The translations under genes were made by a program, and so were the position numbers. Below the pieces are notes generated by a model. The model was not told the origin of the DNA, did no database searches, and saw nothing but the letters and a program-made list of their open reading frames with translations. A stretch of DNA of 64,000 nt from Streptomyces sp. GESEQ-4 (lineage in GTDB: Bacteria > Actinomycetota > Actinomycetes > Streptomycetales > Streptomycetaceae), in assembly GCF_017948455.1 (NCBI RefSeq), contig NZ_JAFFSU010000001.1, forward strand, positions 744,001-808,000, in the 5' to 3' direction. How positions within the stretch are numbered: position 1 is the stretch's first letter; each line of letters opens with the position of its first letter. This document shows, piece after piece, positions 48,847-57,718 of the stretch.

Positions 48847-50895
48847 TTGACTCGCACCTCGCGCAGACGTCCAACGGGCAAGCGGCGCGCGACCTTTGCG
48901 GCGGTCGCGCTGATGCTGGGCGGAGGTGGACTGATAGCCGCGAACGTCTACGCGTCGGCGACCGAGGACGGCGCCACGCAGAGCGGGACCGATCAGGTCC
49001 TCGCCTCCGGAGCCGCCACGATCGACTGCCCGGACGTGGGTAGCCGGCTGACGACGGTGCCGGACACCGCGCGGCCGGACGTCGACCGTGAACTGGCCGT
49101 GCTCGACCAGCAGATCACCGACGCCTACCAGCGTCTGAGGGAGGCCCAGGCCGCTCAGCAGGACGGCGGCTCCGTCGACGGCGGGATCATGAACCCGCTG
49201 AAGGAGGACCGGACCGCCACGATCGAGCGCATCACCCAGGCCATCGACGGCGTCGGCGACCGCCCCGAAGGCCTCGACGCGCTCGCGGCCTGCGAACTGC
49301 GCGCCCCCGAGGCCCCGGTCGAGAACGCGGACCAGAACGGCCAGGACCAGGCGGAAGGCGACGCGGGCCAGGAGGCGGGCGAGGGCCAGGACCAGGAGCA
49401 GCAGGACGGCCAGGGCGGGGGCGACCAGCCGGCCGGCAACGGCCCCGTGGCCGCCGACTACGCGGACATCACCGCCGTCCAGCCCACCGCGCCGAGCCCG
49501 GCGAACGCCTCACGCGGCACCTTCACCACCAGCTGCGGCGTCAACGAGAACGGCCTGTTCAACTCGGACAACGTGATCGTGGCCCCCGGCGTCTCCAACG
49601 GCGCCCACCACTTCCACGACTACATCGGCAACCAGGCCAACGACGCCTTCGCGAGCGACGACGACCTGGCCGCCGCCGACACCAGCTGCGAGGACGCGGG
49701 CGACAAGTCCACGTACTACTGGCCCGTGGTGCGCCTGCAGAACGGCGTCCAGGAGCAGGACGCGAACTCTCCCGGCGGCGGCATCGAGGGCAACACCGGT
49801 GAGATCGTCACGCCCAAGCAGGTCACGCTGAACTTCGTGGGCAGCCCGCAGGGCGACGTCACGGCCATGCCGCGGTTCCTGCGCATCATCACCGGCGACG
49901 CCAAGGCGTTCGTCAACGGCACCGCCAACGCCAACGCCTCATGGAGCTGCACCGGCTTCGAGGACCGGCAGCTCAAGGACAAGTACCCGCTCTGCCCGCA
50001 GGGCAGTGACGTCGTGCGCACCTTCAAGTTCCAGAGCTGCTGGGACGGCTCGAACATCGACAGTGCCAACCACCGCACGCACGTGGCCTTCGCCGCGGCC
50101 GACGGCAGCTGCCCGTCCGGCTTCAAGGCCATCCCGCAGCTGGTGCAGCGGATCGTCTACGACATCGACGCACCGAGCCTCGACGACGGCGGCCGTACGA
50201 CGCCGCTGTTCGCGGTGGACGCCTTCCCCGAGCAGCTGCACAAGCCGGTCACGGACCACGGCGACTTCATCAACGTCTTCGACGAGGACCTGATGGCGGA
50301 GATGGTGGACTGCATCAACAGCGGCCGCCAGTGCGGCGCGGGAACCGGTGACGGTGGGGGCGACCAGCCGGAGCAGCCGACTCCGCCCGCGGACGAGCCC
50401 GAGCAGTCGGCGCCGCCCGCCGACGAGCCTGAGCAGTCGGCCCCGCCCGCGGACGAGCCGGAGAAGCCGTCGCCGAGCGCGGACGACCCGTCCGGCGGCG
50501 ACAACGGCGAGGCCACTCCCGGCGACCCGGGCAACGGACAGCAGGACGAGGAGCCCCCGGCCGACACGCCGGCCACCGAGCCGGAGAACGGCGCCGCGAA
50601 CCCTCCGGCCGAGGCCGACCAGCCCAAGGTCTACGCCACGCCGTCCCCGGAGCAGTCCGACGCCGCCGCCCCCGCACAGGGCGGCGCAGGACAGGACCAG
50701 GAGATCGGGGAGGCCGCGACCCAGCAGCCGGTGGCCAACGACGCCGGGTCCGACCAGCAGGCGGCGGGACAGGCCGAACCGCAGACCGTCGACGGCTCAC
50801 TCGCCGAAACCGGCGCGAAGCTGTGGCCGGCCGCAGCCGGGGCGGTGCTCCTGATCTCCGGTCTGCTGCTATTGCGGCGACGCGGCTCGGCATGA
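48847..50895 (+). CDS. DUF1996 surface protein with LAETG sorting signal
   Basis: This 682-residue protein starts at TTG with AGGAG at 7-nt spacing. It has a signal anchor ([21 protein letters not shown]), an acidic helical region and a Gln/Gly linker. The DUF1996 domain (about 240-490) has [13 protein letters not shown] and [20 protein letters not shown] Pro/Glu-rich stalk follows, with three 10-residue repeats of [10 protein letters not shown] type (DNA 50383-50472). The end is [20 protein letters not shown] followed by a hydrophobic helix and RRRGSA. LAXTG is the sortase E signal of Streptomyces, so the protein is fixed to the wall peptidoglycan. Confidence 0.9.
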   Translation: MTRTSRRRPTGKRRATFAAVALMLGGGGLIAANVYASATEDGATQSGTDQVLASGAATIDCPDVGSRLTTVPDTARPDVDRELAVLDQQITDAYQRLREAQAAQQDGGSVDGGIMNPLKEDRTATIERITQAIDGVGDRPEGLDALAACELRAPEAPVENADQNGQDQAEGDAGQEAGEGQDQEQQDGQGGGDQPAGNGPVAADYADITAVQPTAPSPANASRGTFTTSCGVNENGLFNSDNVIVAPGVSNGAHHFHDYIGNQANDAFASDDDLAAADTSCEDAGDKSTYYWPVVRLQNGVQEQDANSPGGGIEGNTGEIVTPKQVTLNFVGSPQGDVTAMPRFLRIITGDAKAFVNGTANANASWSCTGFEDRQLKDKYPLCPQGSDVVRTFKFQSCWDGSNIDSANHRTHVAFAAADGSCPSGFKAIPQLVQRIVYDIDAPSLDDGGRTTPLFAVDAFPEQLHKPVTDHGDFINVFDEDLMAEMVDCINSGRQCGAGTGDGGGDQPEQPTPPADEPEQSAPPADEPEQSAPPADEPEKPSPSADDPSGGDNGEATPGDPGNGQQDEEPPADTPATEPENGAANPPAEADQPKVYATPSPEQSDAAAPAQGGAGQDQEIGEAATQQPVANDAGSDQQAAGQAEPQTVDGSLAETGAKLWPAAAGAVLLISGLLLLRRRGSA

Positions 50896-50921
50896 CACTG
50901 ACCGCTCCCGCGGGCACCTGA

Positions 50922-50958
50922 ACGGCGGCCGGACCTGCGAGGCAGGTCCGGCCGCCGT
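50922..50958. terminator. Strong bidirectional hairpin terminator
   Basis: GGCGGCCGGACCTGC and GCAGGTCCGGCCGCC (extended by two more base pairs) form a 17-bp stem with loop GAG between convergent genes. Confidence 0.92.
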
Positions 50959-50996
50959 CGTTCCCGCACCGGGAGGGGCCTCGCAGCCCCCGCCGG

Positions 50997-51923
50997 TCAC
51001 ATCAGGACCGCCTCCCACGTGTCGACGGCGTAGTGGACGGTCATGCCGTGGCGGGCGTACAGCCCGGGAGCCCCGGTGGCGTTGTCGGTGTCCACGCCGA
51101 GTCCCACGGTGTCCCGTCCTCGCGCGGCGAACGCGGCGAACGCCTGCCGCAGCAACAGGCCGCCCAGGCCCTGGGCGCGGGCTGCGCCCAGGACGCCGAT
51201 GCTCCGGATCCACCCCATGGCCGCGCGGTCGTCACGGGCGATCAGGAACCCGACGTCGCCCAGATCCTCGGTGCTCACGATCCACACCAGGGACCAGTCG
51301 AGGCTCTCGGCGTCGATGTCATGCAGCCACTGCCGACAGGTACGCGGCTGGAAGTCGAAGTGCTCGGCGAACGTGCCCTGGTACAGGGCGTGCACCCGCA
51401 CCCGGTCCGCCTCGTCGGCGCACGTCCGCAGGCGCACCCCCGGCGGCAGCTGCGGCGCACCGTCCCGGGTGGGATCCAGTTGGCGGTGCAGCACGTGATA
51501 ACGCCGTACGACGGACCAGCCCCGTGGCCGGATCAGCTCCGTGTCCAGCGTGGGCGAGGTGTTCAGGTGCAGATGCACGACGGCCCTCGCCGCGCCGTTC
51601 TCGCGGGCCTTGCGCAGGGCCCTGGCCTCCATCGCCTCCAGCATGCGCAGCCCGGCCCGCTGGTGATCGGGGAGCACGTAGTGGTCGATGTCGATGCGCT
51701 CACCACCCGACTCGTCCCACAACAGGCCGTAGGCCACCGGCCGGTCCCCGTCCAAGGCCAGCCAGGAGTCCTGCTCCAGGTCGGTTTCCGGGTGCTTCAG
51801 GTCGGCCTGCACGGTGTGCAGGTCGGTCTCGGGCCGACCGATCTCGATCCGGTCGATCTCGTTGAGCAGATCGGTGATGACGGCCGCGTCGGTCAGCGCG
51901 GCGGGGCGCAGGGTGTAGGCCAT
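50997..51923 (-). CDS. GNAT-family acetyltransferase (tandem GNAT)
   Basis: The 308 residues form two GNAT-like halves. The first has LRPAALTDAAVITDLLNEID, WLALDGDRPVAYGLL and IDHYVLPDHQRAGLRMLEAM. The second has GVRLRTCADEADRVRVHAL, VGFLIARDD and the acetyl-CoA loop VLGAARAQGLGGLLLRQAF, then LGVDTDNATGAPGLYARHG. This layout is shared with mycothiol-synthase-like and other tandem GNAT enzymes. The second half keeps the functional pyrophosphate loop. The substrate is not known. The ATG at 51923 begins the conserved start; it is divergent from the membrane protein at 52170. Confidence 0.88.
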   Translation of the reverse strand: MAYTLRPAALTDAAVITDLLNEIDRIEIGRPETDLHTVQADLKHPETDLEQDSWLALDGDRPVAYGLLWDESGGERIDIDHYVLPDHQRAGLRMLEAMEARALRKARENGAARAVVHLHLNTSPTLDTELIRPRGWSVVRRYHVLHRQLDPTRDGAPQLPPGVRLRTCADEADRVRVHALYQGTFAEHFDFQPRTCRQWLHDIDAESLDWSLVWIVSTEDLGDVGFLIARDDRAAMGWIRSIGVLGAARAQGLGGLLLRQAFAAFAARGRDTVGLGVDTDNATGAPGLYARHGMTVHYAVDTWEAVLM

Positions 51924-52003
51924 GGGGTCAGGGTCCGGGGGAGGGGGAACCGGCCGCAACGCATTAACGGCCGCTGAGCGGACGGCCGTACAAGACACGG
52001 GCA

Positions 52004-52069
52004 GCGCCTCGGCCGATCGGCCGAGGCGCGCAGCTCAGGCATGCGCCAACGCCGACCGATCGGCCGAGG
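52004..52069. promoter_or_regulatory. 26-bp perfect palindrome plus partial copy
   Basis: 52004-52029 is a perfect palindrome whose left arm is GCGCCTCGGCCGA and whose right arm is TCGGCCGAGGCGC, without spacer. A second partial copy (CCGATCGGCCGAGG) lies at 52056-52069, 39 bp later. It sits in the 245-bp spacer between divergent genes at 51923 and 52170, as expected of an operator pair. Confidence 0.55.
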
Positions 52070-52169
52070 TGCCGGAGGGGCGCGCGGGACGAGAGTGGCA
52101 CAGCGGCCGTCACGACACCGGCCGTGACCTGCCACTTCTCGTCACTCCGCCGCCCCCAGGAACAGCGCC

Positions 52170-53828
52170 ATGCCCGTGCAGCTCCCCGTGCTCGCTCCGC
52201 CGCAGCCGCCACCGACGGTCCGACGGCAGGTCCGGCCCTCTCGGCCTGCTCGCCGGTATCGGGTCCCGCTCCTCGCCGTCCTCGCCATCAGCCCGCTGTA
52301 CGGGGTGTGGGCCGCGCATCTCGCGACGGTCGGCGGCGATCTCGCCGCGCAGTACGCCTGGGCGGGCTTCTTCACCCGGCACCCGGACGTTCCGTACGGG
52401 CTGTTCTGGTTCGGCGGCCTGCACACCGCCAACTACAGCGTCCTGTCACCCCCGTTGATGGCACTGTTCGGTGTCCGGACCGTCTCCGTGCTGGCCGGCC
52501 TGAGTGCCACCTGGCTGCTGGCCGCCCTGCTGGTCCGCACCGCTGGGCGGGTGGCGCTGTGGCCCGCGCTGGTCGGCGCGCTCGGTCTCTGGTACGACGT
52601 CGCGCTCGGCCGGACCACGTTCGCTCTCGGCCTCGCCTTCGCCCTGGCCGCCGTACTCGCCCTGGCCGGCCGCCCGCCCCGGCCCGCGCGGCTCACCGCT
52701 GCCGCCCTCGCCGCACTGTGCGCCACCATGAGCAGCCCGGTGGCCGGACTGTTCCTCCTGGTCGCGGGCGCCGGACAGCTGCTCGACCGGCAGTACGCCA
52801 AGGCCCTCGTCCTCGCCCTGCCACCCGTGGCCGTCGTCGCCGCGACGACCCTGCTCTTTCCGTATCAGGGCGAGCAGCCCATGTCCGCGGGCCGCATGGT
52901 CCTGCCCCTGCTGCTGTCGCTCGGCACGGCGCTGACAGCGCCGCGCGGCTGGCGGGTGGTACGGGCCGGGGCGTTCGTGTACGCCGCCGGAGTCGTCCTG
53001 TGCTGGCTGATTCCCTCACCGATAGGCTCCAACGTCGAGCGCCTCGCCGTACACCTCGCCCCCGCCGTACTGCTCGCGGCGCTGCTCAGCACCCGCTCCG
53101 GCGCCGCCCGCAACGCCCTGCCGCCGCCCCGCGTCCGCGCCTTGGCCGCCGTAGCGATCTTCGCGGTGGTGCACCTCTGCCTGACGTCGACGAACCCGCT
53201 GCGAGGCGCGGCCCCCGCTCCGGCCTGGGCCACGCACACCGGCCCAGTCGTCGCCGAACTGCACCGGCTGGGCGCGGACCGCGGCCGAGTCGAGCTGCCG
53301 ACCGACCGTGACCATCGTGGGGCGACCCTTCTCTCCCCGCATGTGCAGCTGATGCGGGGCTGGAACCAGCAGTTGGACCAGGACAGAGGGCGGATGTTCT
53401 ACGAAGGCGACCTGGACGGCCCTCGCTATCACGCCTGGCTGCGGCAGTGGGCGGTCGGCTACGTCGTCGTCCACGACGGCCCGCCGGAGGCGACCGCGGT
53501 GCGCGAGACGGCCCTGATCCGGGACGGGCAGGACTGGCTGGAGCCGGTCTGGCACGACCGCCACTGGAAGATCTACCGGGTCCACGACACCCTTCGGCTC
53601 GCCTCGGCCCCGGCCCACGTCCTGAAGGCGGGAGAAGCGGACGTGACGCTGAGCATCCCCCGCCCGGCCACGGTCACCGTCCGCATCGTCCACTCCCCGT
53701 GGCTGCGGGCCGATGGAGCGTGCGTCAGCGCCGACGGCTCCTGGACCCGCCTCACCGTGGCCCGGGCCGGCGTATATCGACTGACCTCCGGGTACGGCGG
53801 GGCCGGTGCCGGGGCGAACGGCTGCTGA
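52170..53828 (+). CDS. Large polytopic membrane protein, possibly GT-C-like
   Basis: This 552-residue protein has about nine to eleven membrane helices: for example VPLLAVLAISPLYGVWAAHLA, SATWLLAALLVRTAGRVALW, TFALGLAFALAAVLALAG and FVYAAGVVLCWLIPSPIG. A large C-terminal extracytoplasmic domain follows (about 360-550) with YHAWLRQWAVGYVVVHDGPP and HVLKAGEADVTLSIPRPATV. An early loop (GGDLAAQYAWAGFFTRHPD) contains Asp as in GT-C glycosyltransferases. The layout recalls polyprenyl-sugar-using membrane glycosyltransferases, but no family motif is certain. ATG follows CCAGGA. Confidence 0.65.
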   Translation: MPVQLPVLAPPQPPPTVRRQVRPSRPARRYRVPLLAVLAISPLYGVWAAHLATVGGDLAAQYAWAGFFTRHPDVPYGLFWFGGLHTANYSVLSPPLMALFGVRTVSVLAGLSATWLLAALLVRTAGRVALWPALVGALGLWYDVALGRTTFALGLAFALAAVLALAGRPPRPARLTAAALAALCATMSSPVAGLFLLVAGAGQLLDRQYAKALVLALPPVAVVAATTLLFPYQGEQPMSAGRMVLPLLLSLGTALTAPRGWRVVRAGAFVYAAGVVLCWLIPSPIGSNVERLAVHLAPAVLLAALLSTRSGAARNALPPPRVRALAAVAIFAVVHLCLTSTNPLRGAAPAPAWATHTGPVVAELHRLGADRGRVELPTDRDHRGATLLSPHVQLMRGWNQQLDQDRGRMFYEGDLDGPRYHAWLRQWAVGYVVVHDGPPEATAVRETALIRDGQDWLEPVWHDRHWKIYRVHDTLRLASAPAHVLKAGEADVTLSIPRPATVTVRIVHSPWLRADGACVSADGSWTRLTVARAGVYRLTSGYGGAGAGANGC

Positions 53829-53995
53829 CTGGCGACACCGCCCGGTGGACGTGGACGTGGTCGGCCGGACCACCGGACGGGGGGAAGCGGGTGGCTCGCC
53901 GGCGCGAAAGAGGTGATCGTTTCGCGGAGTCGCCCTGGCCAACCTGGGCGACGTGCCCCCTCGAAAGCGGCGGTTCGGGCACCGCCCACTCATCG

Positions 53996-54628
53996 TCAGT
54001 GAGAGTCCCCCCGCTGAGTCTGGTCAGAGCAACGAGTCGCCGACCGAAGTGGCGCCTTATACACGGACAAGACGTTGGCTCCCACTTCACTGAGGGCTTG
54101 CCGGGCAATGGCACTGAACTCATCGGTGTTGCCCAGGTCGCTCCACCGTTCGTAGGCGATCTTCAAGGCGAGTGCCCCCAGTTCCGCTGTCACTCGGGCG
54201 GCGAGGTCGGGTAGACCGCGGTGCGACATGGCCCGGGCCATCGAAGCGGTGAGGCTCATGCCCTTCAGGGCTTCGCGCTCCTGGAGCTCGGGATGGGCAT
54301 CGATCACCGCTCGTCTGCGGACGGTGAACGCGCGGCGGTCGGGCGTGAAGATGTCCTGTCCGAGCGCGTCGAGGCCGTACGCCACCGTTTCGAGCGGGGT
54401 CGCTTCCGTGGGCGCCTCCACGATCGCGGTGACGAGTCGTCCGGTGAGCGCATCCTCGCTGAAGAGCACCTCTCGCTTGTCCTGGAAGTGCCGGAAGAAG
54501 GTGCTCTTGGTGAGTCCGGCGCGCTTCGCGATGTCGAGCACGGTCGTGTTCTCGTAACCGCGTTCCGCGAACAGTTCGAGCGCGGCCTGAGCGAGCCGTT
54601 GCGATGCGTTGGGTTCCCAGCGGGCCAT
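53996..54628 (-). CDS. TetR-family regulator of the adjacent oxidoreductase
   Basis: This 210-residue protein has a TetR helix-turn-helix near the N-terminus: RLAQAALELFAERGYENTTV, LDIAKRAGLTKSTFFRHFQDK. A helical effector domain follows. The ATG at 54628 has AAGG upstream; a GTG at 54634 is alternative. It is divergent from the oxidoreductase gene with 80 bp between. Two matching palindromes in that spacer (54642-54654 and 54668-54690) make autoregulation and control of the neighbour very likely. Confidence 0.92.
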   Translation of the reverse strand: MARWEPNASQRLAQAALELFAERGYENTTVLDIAKRAGLTKSTFFRHFQDKREVLFSEDALTGRLVTAIVEAPTEATPLETVAYGLDALGQDIFTPDRRAFTVRRRAVIDAHPELQEREALKGMSLTASMARAMSHRGLPDLAARVTAELGALALKIAYERWSDLGNTDEFSAIARQALSEVGANVLSVYKAPLRSATRCSDQTQRGDSH

Positions 54629-54641
54629 GAACACACCTTAC

Positions 54642-54690
54642 GGGACTCAGTCCCATCACCATGTACAGTGATGGGACTCAGTCCCATCAC
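54642..54690. promoter_or_regulatory. Paired TetR operators in a divergent promoter
   Basis: 54668-54690 has perfect 11-bp arms GTGATGGGACT and AGTCCCATCAC around one C. 54642-54654 repeats the core GGGACTCAGTCCC, and CATCAC follows it. The centres are 31 bp apart. This is the expected binding region of the TetR protein encoded at 53996. Confidence 0.9.
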
Positions 54691-54708
54691 TAGGTGTGGA
54701 GGCACGCC

Positions 54709-55632
54709 ATGACCCGAGCCGTCAGGTACGAGACGTTCGGAGGACCTGAGGTCCTGAAGCTGCGCGAGATCCCCGAGCCGCATGCGGGAGCCGGTGAGGT
54801 GCGCGTGAGGGTGGCCGCCGTCGGCCTCAACCCGATGGACTGGCTCCTGTCCTCGATGCCGGAGACGGCGCGGCAGTTCGGCATCACCCTGCCGTCCGGC
54901 TTCGCCACCGACTTCGCCGGCACCGTGGACGAGGTAGGCGAAGGCGTCTCCGGGTTCACCGTGGGCGACCGCGTCTACGGAGGTGCGACGGGCCGGGCGG
55001 CTGCCGACCTCCTGGTGGTCGACCCCGCCGGGGCGGATGATCTCCTCCGCACTCCAGCGGAGATCGGCGACGAGATCGCCAGCACGCTCCCGGTGGCCGG
55101 ACGGACCGGCTTGGCGGCGCTCGCAGCGATCGACGTCAAGGCTGACGACACCGTCCTGATCGGAGGCGCCGCCGGCGGTGTCGGCATATTCGCCATCCAG
55201 CTCGCCAAGCTCGCCGGTGCCCGAGTGATCGGAACCGCCTCCGAAGGCACCCACGACTTCCTTCGGCAGTTCGGCGTCGACCCGGTCACCTACGGTCCCG
55301 GCCTGGAGGACCGCGTGCGCGCGATAGCTCTCGACGGGGTGAGCGCGGCGGCCGACCTGCACGGCACTGACGCAGCCGAGGCGGCGCTCGCGCTCGGCGT
55401 CCCCCCGGAGAGGATCTCCACGATCGCCGCCGGCCCCAATCCGCCCGGGGGCGTGCGCTCGACCACCGGCTTCCATGCACAGCCCGAGGACTTGAAGCGG
55501 ATCACTGACGCCATCGTCACCGGTGAGATCACTGTGCCGATCGCCGCCACCTTCCCCATCCAGCAGATCCAGGAAGCCGTGCGACTGCAAGCAGGAGGCC
55601 ACGTCCACGGAAAGATCGTGGTCACCCTGTAA
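54709..55632 (+). CDS. Zinc-type NADP-dependent oxidoreductase (quinone-oxidoreductase-like)
   Basis: This 307-residue medium-chain dehydrogenase/reductase lacks the catalytic zinc Cys set. It has AVRYETFGGPEVLKLREIPE and VGLNPMDWLLSS, ATDFAGTVDEVGEGVSGFTVGD, the nucleotide loop VLIGGAAGGVGIFAIQLAKL, and the end GGHVHGKIVVTL. This is the quinone-oxidoreductase / zinc-less MDR type that reduces quinones or enones with NADPH. The ATG follows GTGGAGG. It is divergent from its likely TetR regulator. Confidence 0.92.
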   Translation: MTRAVRYETFGGPEVLKLREIPEPHAGAGEVRVRVAAVGLNPMDWLLSSMPETARQFGITLPSGFATDFAGTVDEVGEGVSGFTVGDRVYGGATGRAAADLLVVDPAGADDLLRTPAEIGDEIASTLPVAGRTGLAALAAIDVKADDTVLIGGAAGGVGIFAIQLAKLAGARVIGTASEGTHDFLRQFGVDPVTYGPGLEDRVRAIALDGVSAAADLHGTDAAEAALALGVPPERISTIAAGPNPPGGVRSTTGFHAQPEDLKRITDAIVTGEITVPIAATFPIQQIQEAVRLQAGGHVHGKIVVTL

Positions 55633-55753
55633 AAGCTCCTGGCGGCCGAAGTCGGGGGGCGTGGCCCCGGCTGCACGAGGTCCTCCTGGTCGAACATTCA
55701 CCCCACTGATCTCACGAACGGCCAGCTCAGGCCGCGTGGAGAGGCAGAACGTC

Positions 55754-56381
55754 ATGCGCGCAGTCCGTTATCACCGACGCCGAGCTCATGCTCGGCAGCC
55801 ACGGCATCCCGGTCGTCGGCGCCGGCCGCGTCCGCGAGGCCCTGGAGAACACCGCGTGCTATCTGGAGACCCTCGTGGACCAGACGATCGCCTGCCTCAA
55901 CGACGGAGCGACGCTGGTCGAGACCCTGCACCGGGTGCGGGTGCCGGACGACTTGATGGCGCTGAACTACCTGCAACCGCTCTACGACGAGCCGGAGTTC
56001 GTCGTCCGCAACGTATGGCGCCAGTTCGCCGGCTGGTACGACGGCAACCCCGCCCACCTCAAGCCCGCCCCGGACGAGGAGCTCGCGAGCGAGCTTGCCG
56101 CACTGAGCGGGGGCGCCCAGGTCCTCGCCGACCGCGCGCTGGAGCTGGCCCATGCCGGCTCGCACCGGCTGGCGTGCCATCTCGCCCAGCTCGCCGGCGA
56201 CGCCGCACCGGACGACACCGCCGTCCACACCAACCGCGCCGAGGTCTACGCGCTGCGTGCCGCCCAGGAGCGCAGCACCATGTCGACCGGCATCTTCAGC
56301 TGGGCCGAGGCCGAGTCGCGGGGCGTGATCGCCGGCACCGACACCATGACCGAGCTCGCCTCGACGGCGCCGCCACACTGA
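55754..56381 (+). pseudogene. 5'-truncated alkyl sulfatase, fused to an oxidoreductase-start remnant
   Basis: From 55767 the frame reads VITDAELMLGSHGIPVVGAG, then ETLVDQTIACLNDGATLVET, LQPLYDEPEFVVRNVWRQFAGWYDGNPAHLKP and STMSTGIFSWAEAESRG. This is the dimerisation part of SDS/alkyl sulfatases (BDS1/SdsA1 type). The zinc-binding metallo-beta-lactamase half that should precede it is absent. Just upstream, 55754 onward reads MRAVRYH in another frame, like the start of the oxidoreductase at 54709 (MTRAVRYE). The two ends seem joined by a deletion. A short product from 55788 may still be made but could not hydrolyse sulfate esters. Confidence 0.75.
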
Positions 56382-56416
56382 GCACGCGGCCTGCCGCCAC
56401 GGCGTGCGGCCGTTGT

Positions 56417-57718
56417 TCAGGACCCGCTGGAGGAGTCCTGGAGGGCGCGGAAGTCGTCGAAGAACGCCGGGTTGTGCGCCATGTCGCCGTTCGCGGAAGG
56501 CCGAGCGACGAGGTTGGCGTACAGGCTGTTCAGCAGCCACGGCGTCTTCGTCGGCCCGATGTCGCGGACCATCGCGGGTCCCTGGAGCGTGCCGTAAGTC
56601 GCCACCGCCAACCGTCCGGTGGCACGGAACTGCCGTACCTGGGTGGTCAGCCAGTCCTTGCGCGAGGCGAACCACGGGCTGTTCATCAGCAGGTCGTGCC
56701 ACCGCTGCTGCGTAAACGGGTCCGCGGCAGCGTCGCGTACTTCCTGCCAGAACGGGGTTCCGGTCGGTACCCCGTAGCGGTCGGCGTAGGTGGCGGGGAC
56801 CGGGTCGCTCCAATGCTGCTTCCACCAGTGCACCAGGGAGAACTCGGTGGCCAGAAAGCGCTGTTCGGGGCGGATCCGGGGCAGCACGTAATCCGTGAAC
56901 GCCTTGGCCTGCTCGATCGAGGAGACGTGCGGATGGATGTCGACGCCGTCCATCTCGGGGACGGCCTTGACGTGGCCCAGCCAGCGGTTGACGGCGGGGG
57001 TCTGCCAGGCGGGCTCGTGGAGGCGGTTGAGGGCGCCCATGTACAGGCGGGTGCGGCAGCCGGGCCCGCAACGCTTCTCCCGCTCGGCGATCACATGCGC
57101 GGCGACGGCCTCGTAGAAGGGGTTGAGCAGGGTGGCGCGGTCCTCCTGGCGTGTCTCGATGAACGGCTCGTTGCCGATGACCAGGATGTCGACCTTGCCG
57201 AGTACGGCACCCAAAGCCTTGTCGACGCGGGCGAGTTCGATGTCCATCGCGCTGGTGCCCGGCCGCGGGAGAGGCTTGTTCTGGTAGGGGAACTTCAACG
57301 ACAGTACGGTGCCGTAGCCGGAGTCGGCGAACGACAGCAGGGTCCTGATCGCCGGTTGCCGGGCCGCCTCCACACTGTCCAGCTCGGGCATCGGGGTGAA
57401 GCCGCGCACCCACTTGGTACGCAGGTCGTCGAGGACCGCGGCGGTCATGCCCCGCGGCTCCTCGTTGAAGTTGGAGCCGAGCACGCCCTCCGGGGCCGCG
57501 GGACGACTCGCCTGCCTGGTGGGGCTGTCCGCATCGCGGGTGCCGCCGCCTGCGGACCCGCCCGTTCCGTCCCATCGGCACCCCGCGAGCAGTAGAGCGC
57601 CACTGCCGGCGAGGCCGAGGAGCCTGCGACGGCTGGGACCCGGACGAGTGGCCCCGAGCTCGGTGTTCGGCACATCGTGCTCAGTCGTTATTCGGCCGGT
57701 CTTAACGACGTCGGACAT
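56417..57718 (-). CDS. Tat lipoprotein glycoside-hydrolase-like (clan GH-A)
   Basis: The 433 residues have a twin-arginine signal with lipobox (SRRRLLGLAGSGALLLAGCRW, Cys about residue 48) and a Ser/Thr/Gly linker. A TIM-barrel protein follows: FNEEPRGMTAAVLDDLRTKW, VLSLKFPYQNKPL, DILVIGNEPFIETR (candidate acid/base Glu after Asn), GVDIHPHVSS and RFLATEFSLVHWWKQHW (candidate nucleophile Glu). The Asn-Glu-Pro and late Glu pair is that of clan GH-A glycosidases. It would cleave a glycan at the outer membrane face. Its start overlaps the stop of the GH43-like gene by 17 nt, so both form an operon. Confidence 0.78.
   Translation of the reverse strand: MSDVVKTGRITTEHDVPNTELGATRPGPSRRRLLGLAGSGALLLAGCRWDGTGGSAGGGTRDADSPTRQASRPAAPEGVLGSNFNEEPRGMTAAVLDDLRTKWVRGFTPMPELDSVEAARQPAIRTLLSFADSGYGTVLSLKFPYQNKPLPRPGTSAMDIELARVDKALGAVLGKVDILVIGNEPFIETRQEDRATLLNPFYEAVAAHVIAEREKRCGPGCRTRLYMGALNRLHEPAWQTPAVNRWLGHVKAVPEMDGVDIHPHVSSIEQAKAFTDYVLPRIRPEQRFLATEFSLVHWWKQHWSDPVPATYADRYGVPTGTPFWQEVRDAAADPFTQQRWHDLLMNSPWFASRKDWLTTQVRQFRATGRLAVATYGTLQGPAMVRDIGPTKTPWLLNSLYANLVARPSANGDMAHNPAFFDDFRALQDSSSGS

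Noticed and set aside
50383..50472. 30-bp repeats as a possible CRISPR-like array
   Set aside because: They are in-frame codons for the [10 protein letters not shown] stalk with no spacers.
55523..57595. 690-codon plus-strand frame across sulfatase remnant and glycosidase gene
   Set aside because: It crosses unrelated real genes in both directions and has only Arg/Pro/Gly-rich translation.
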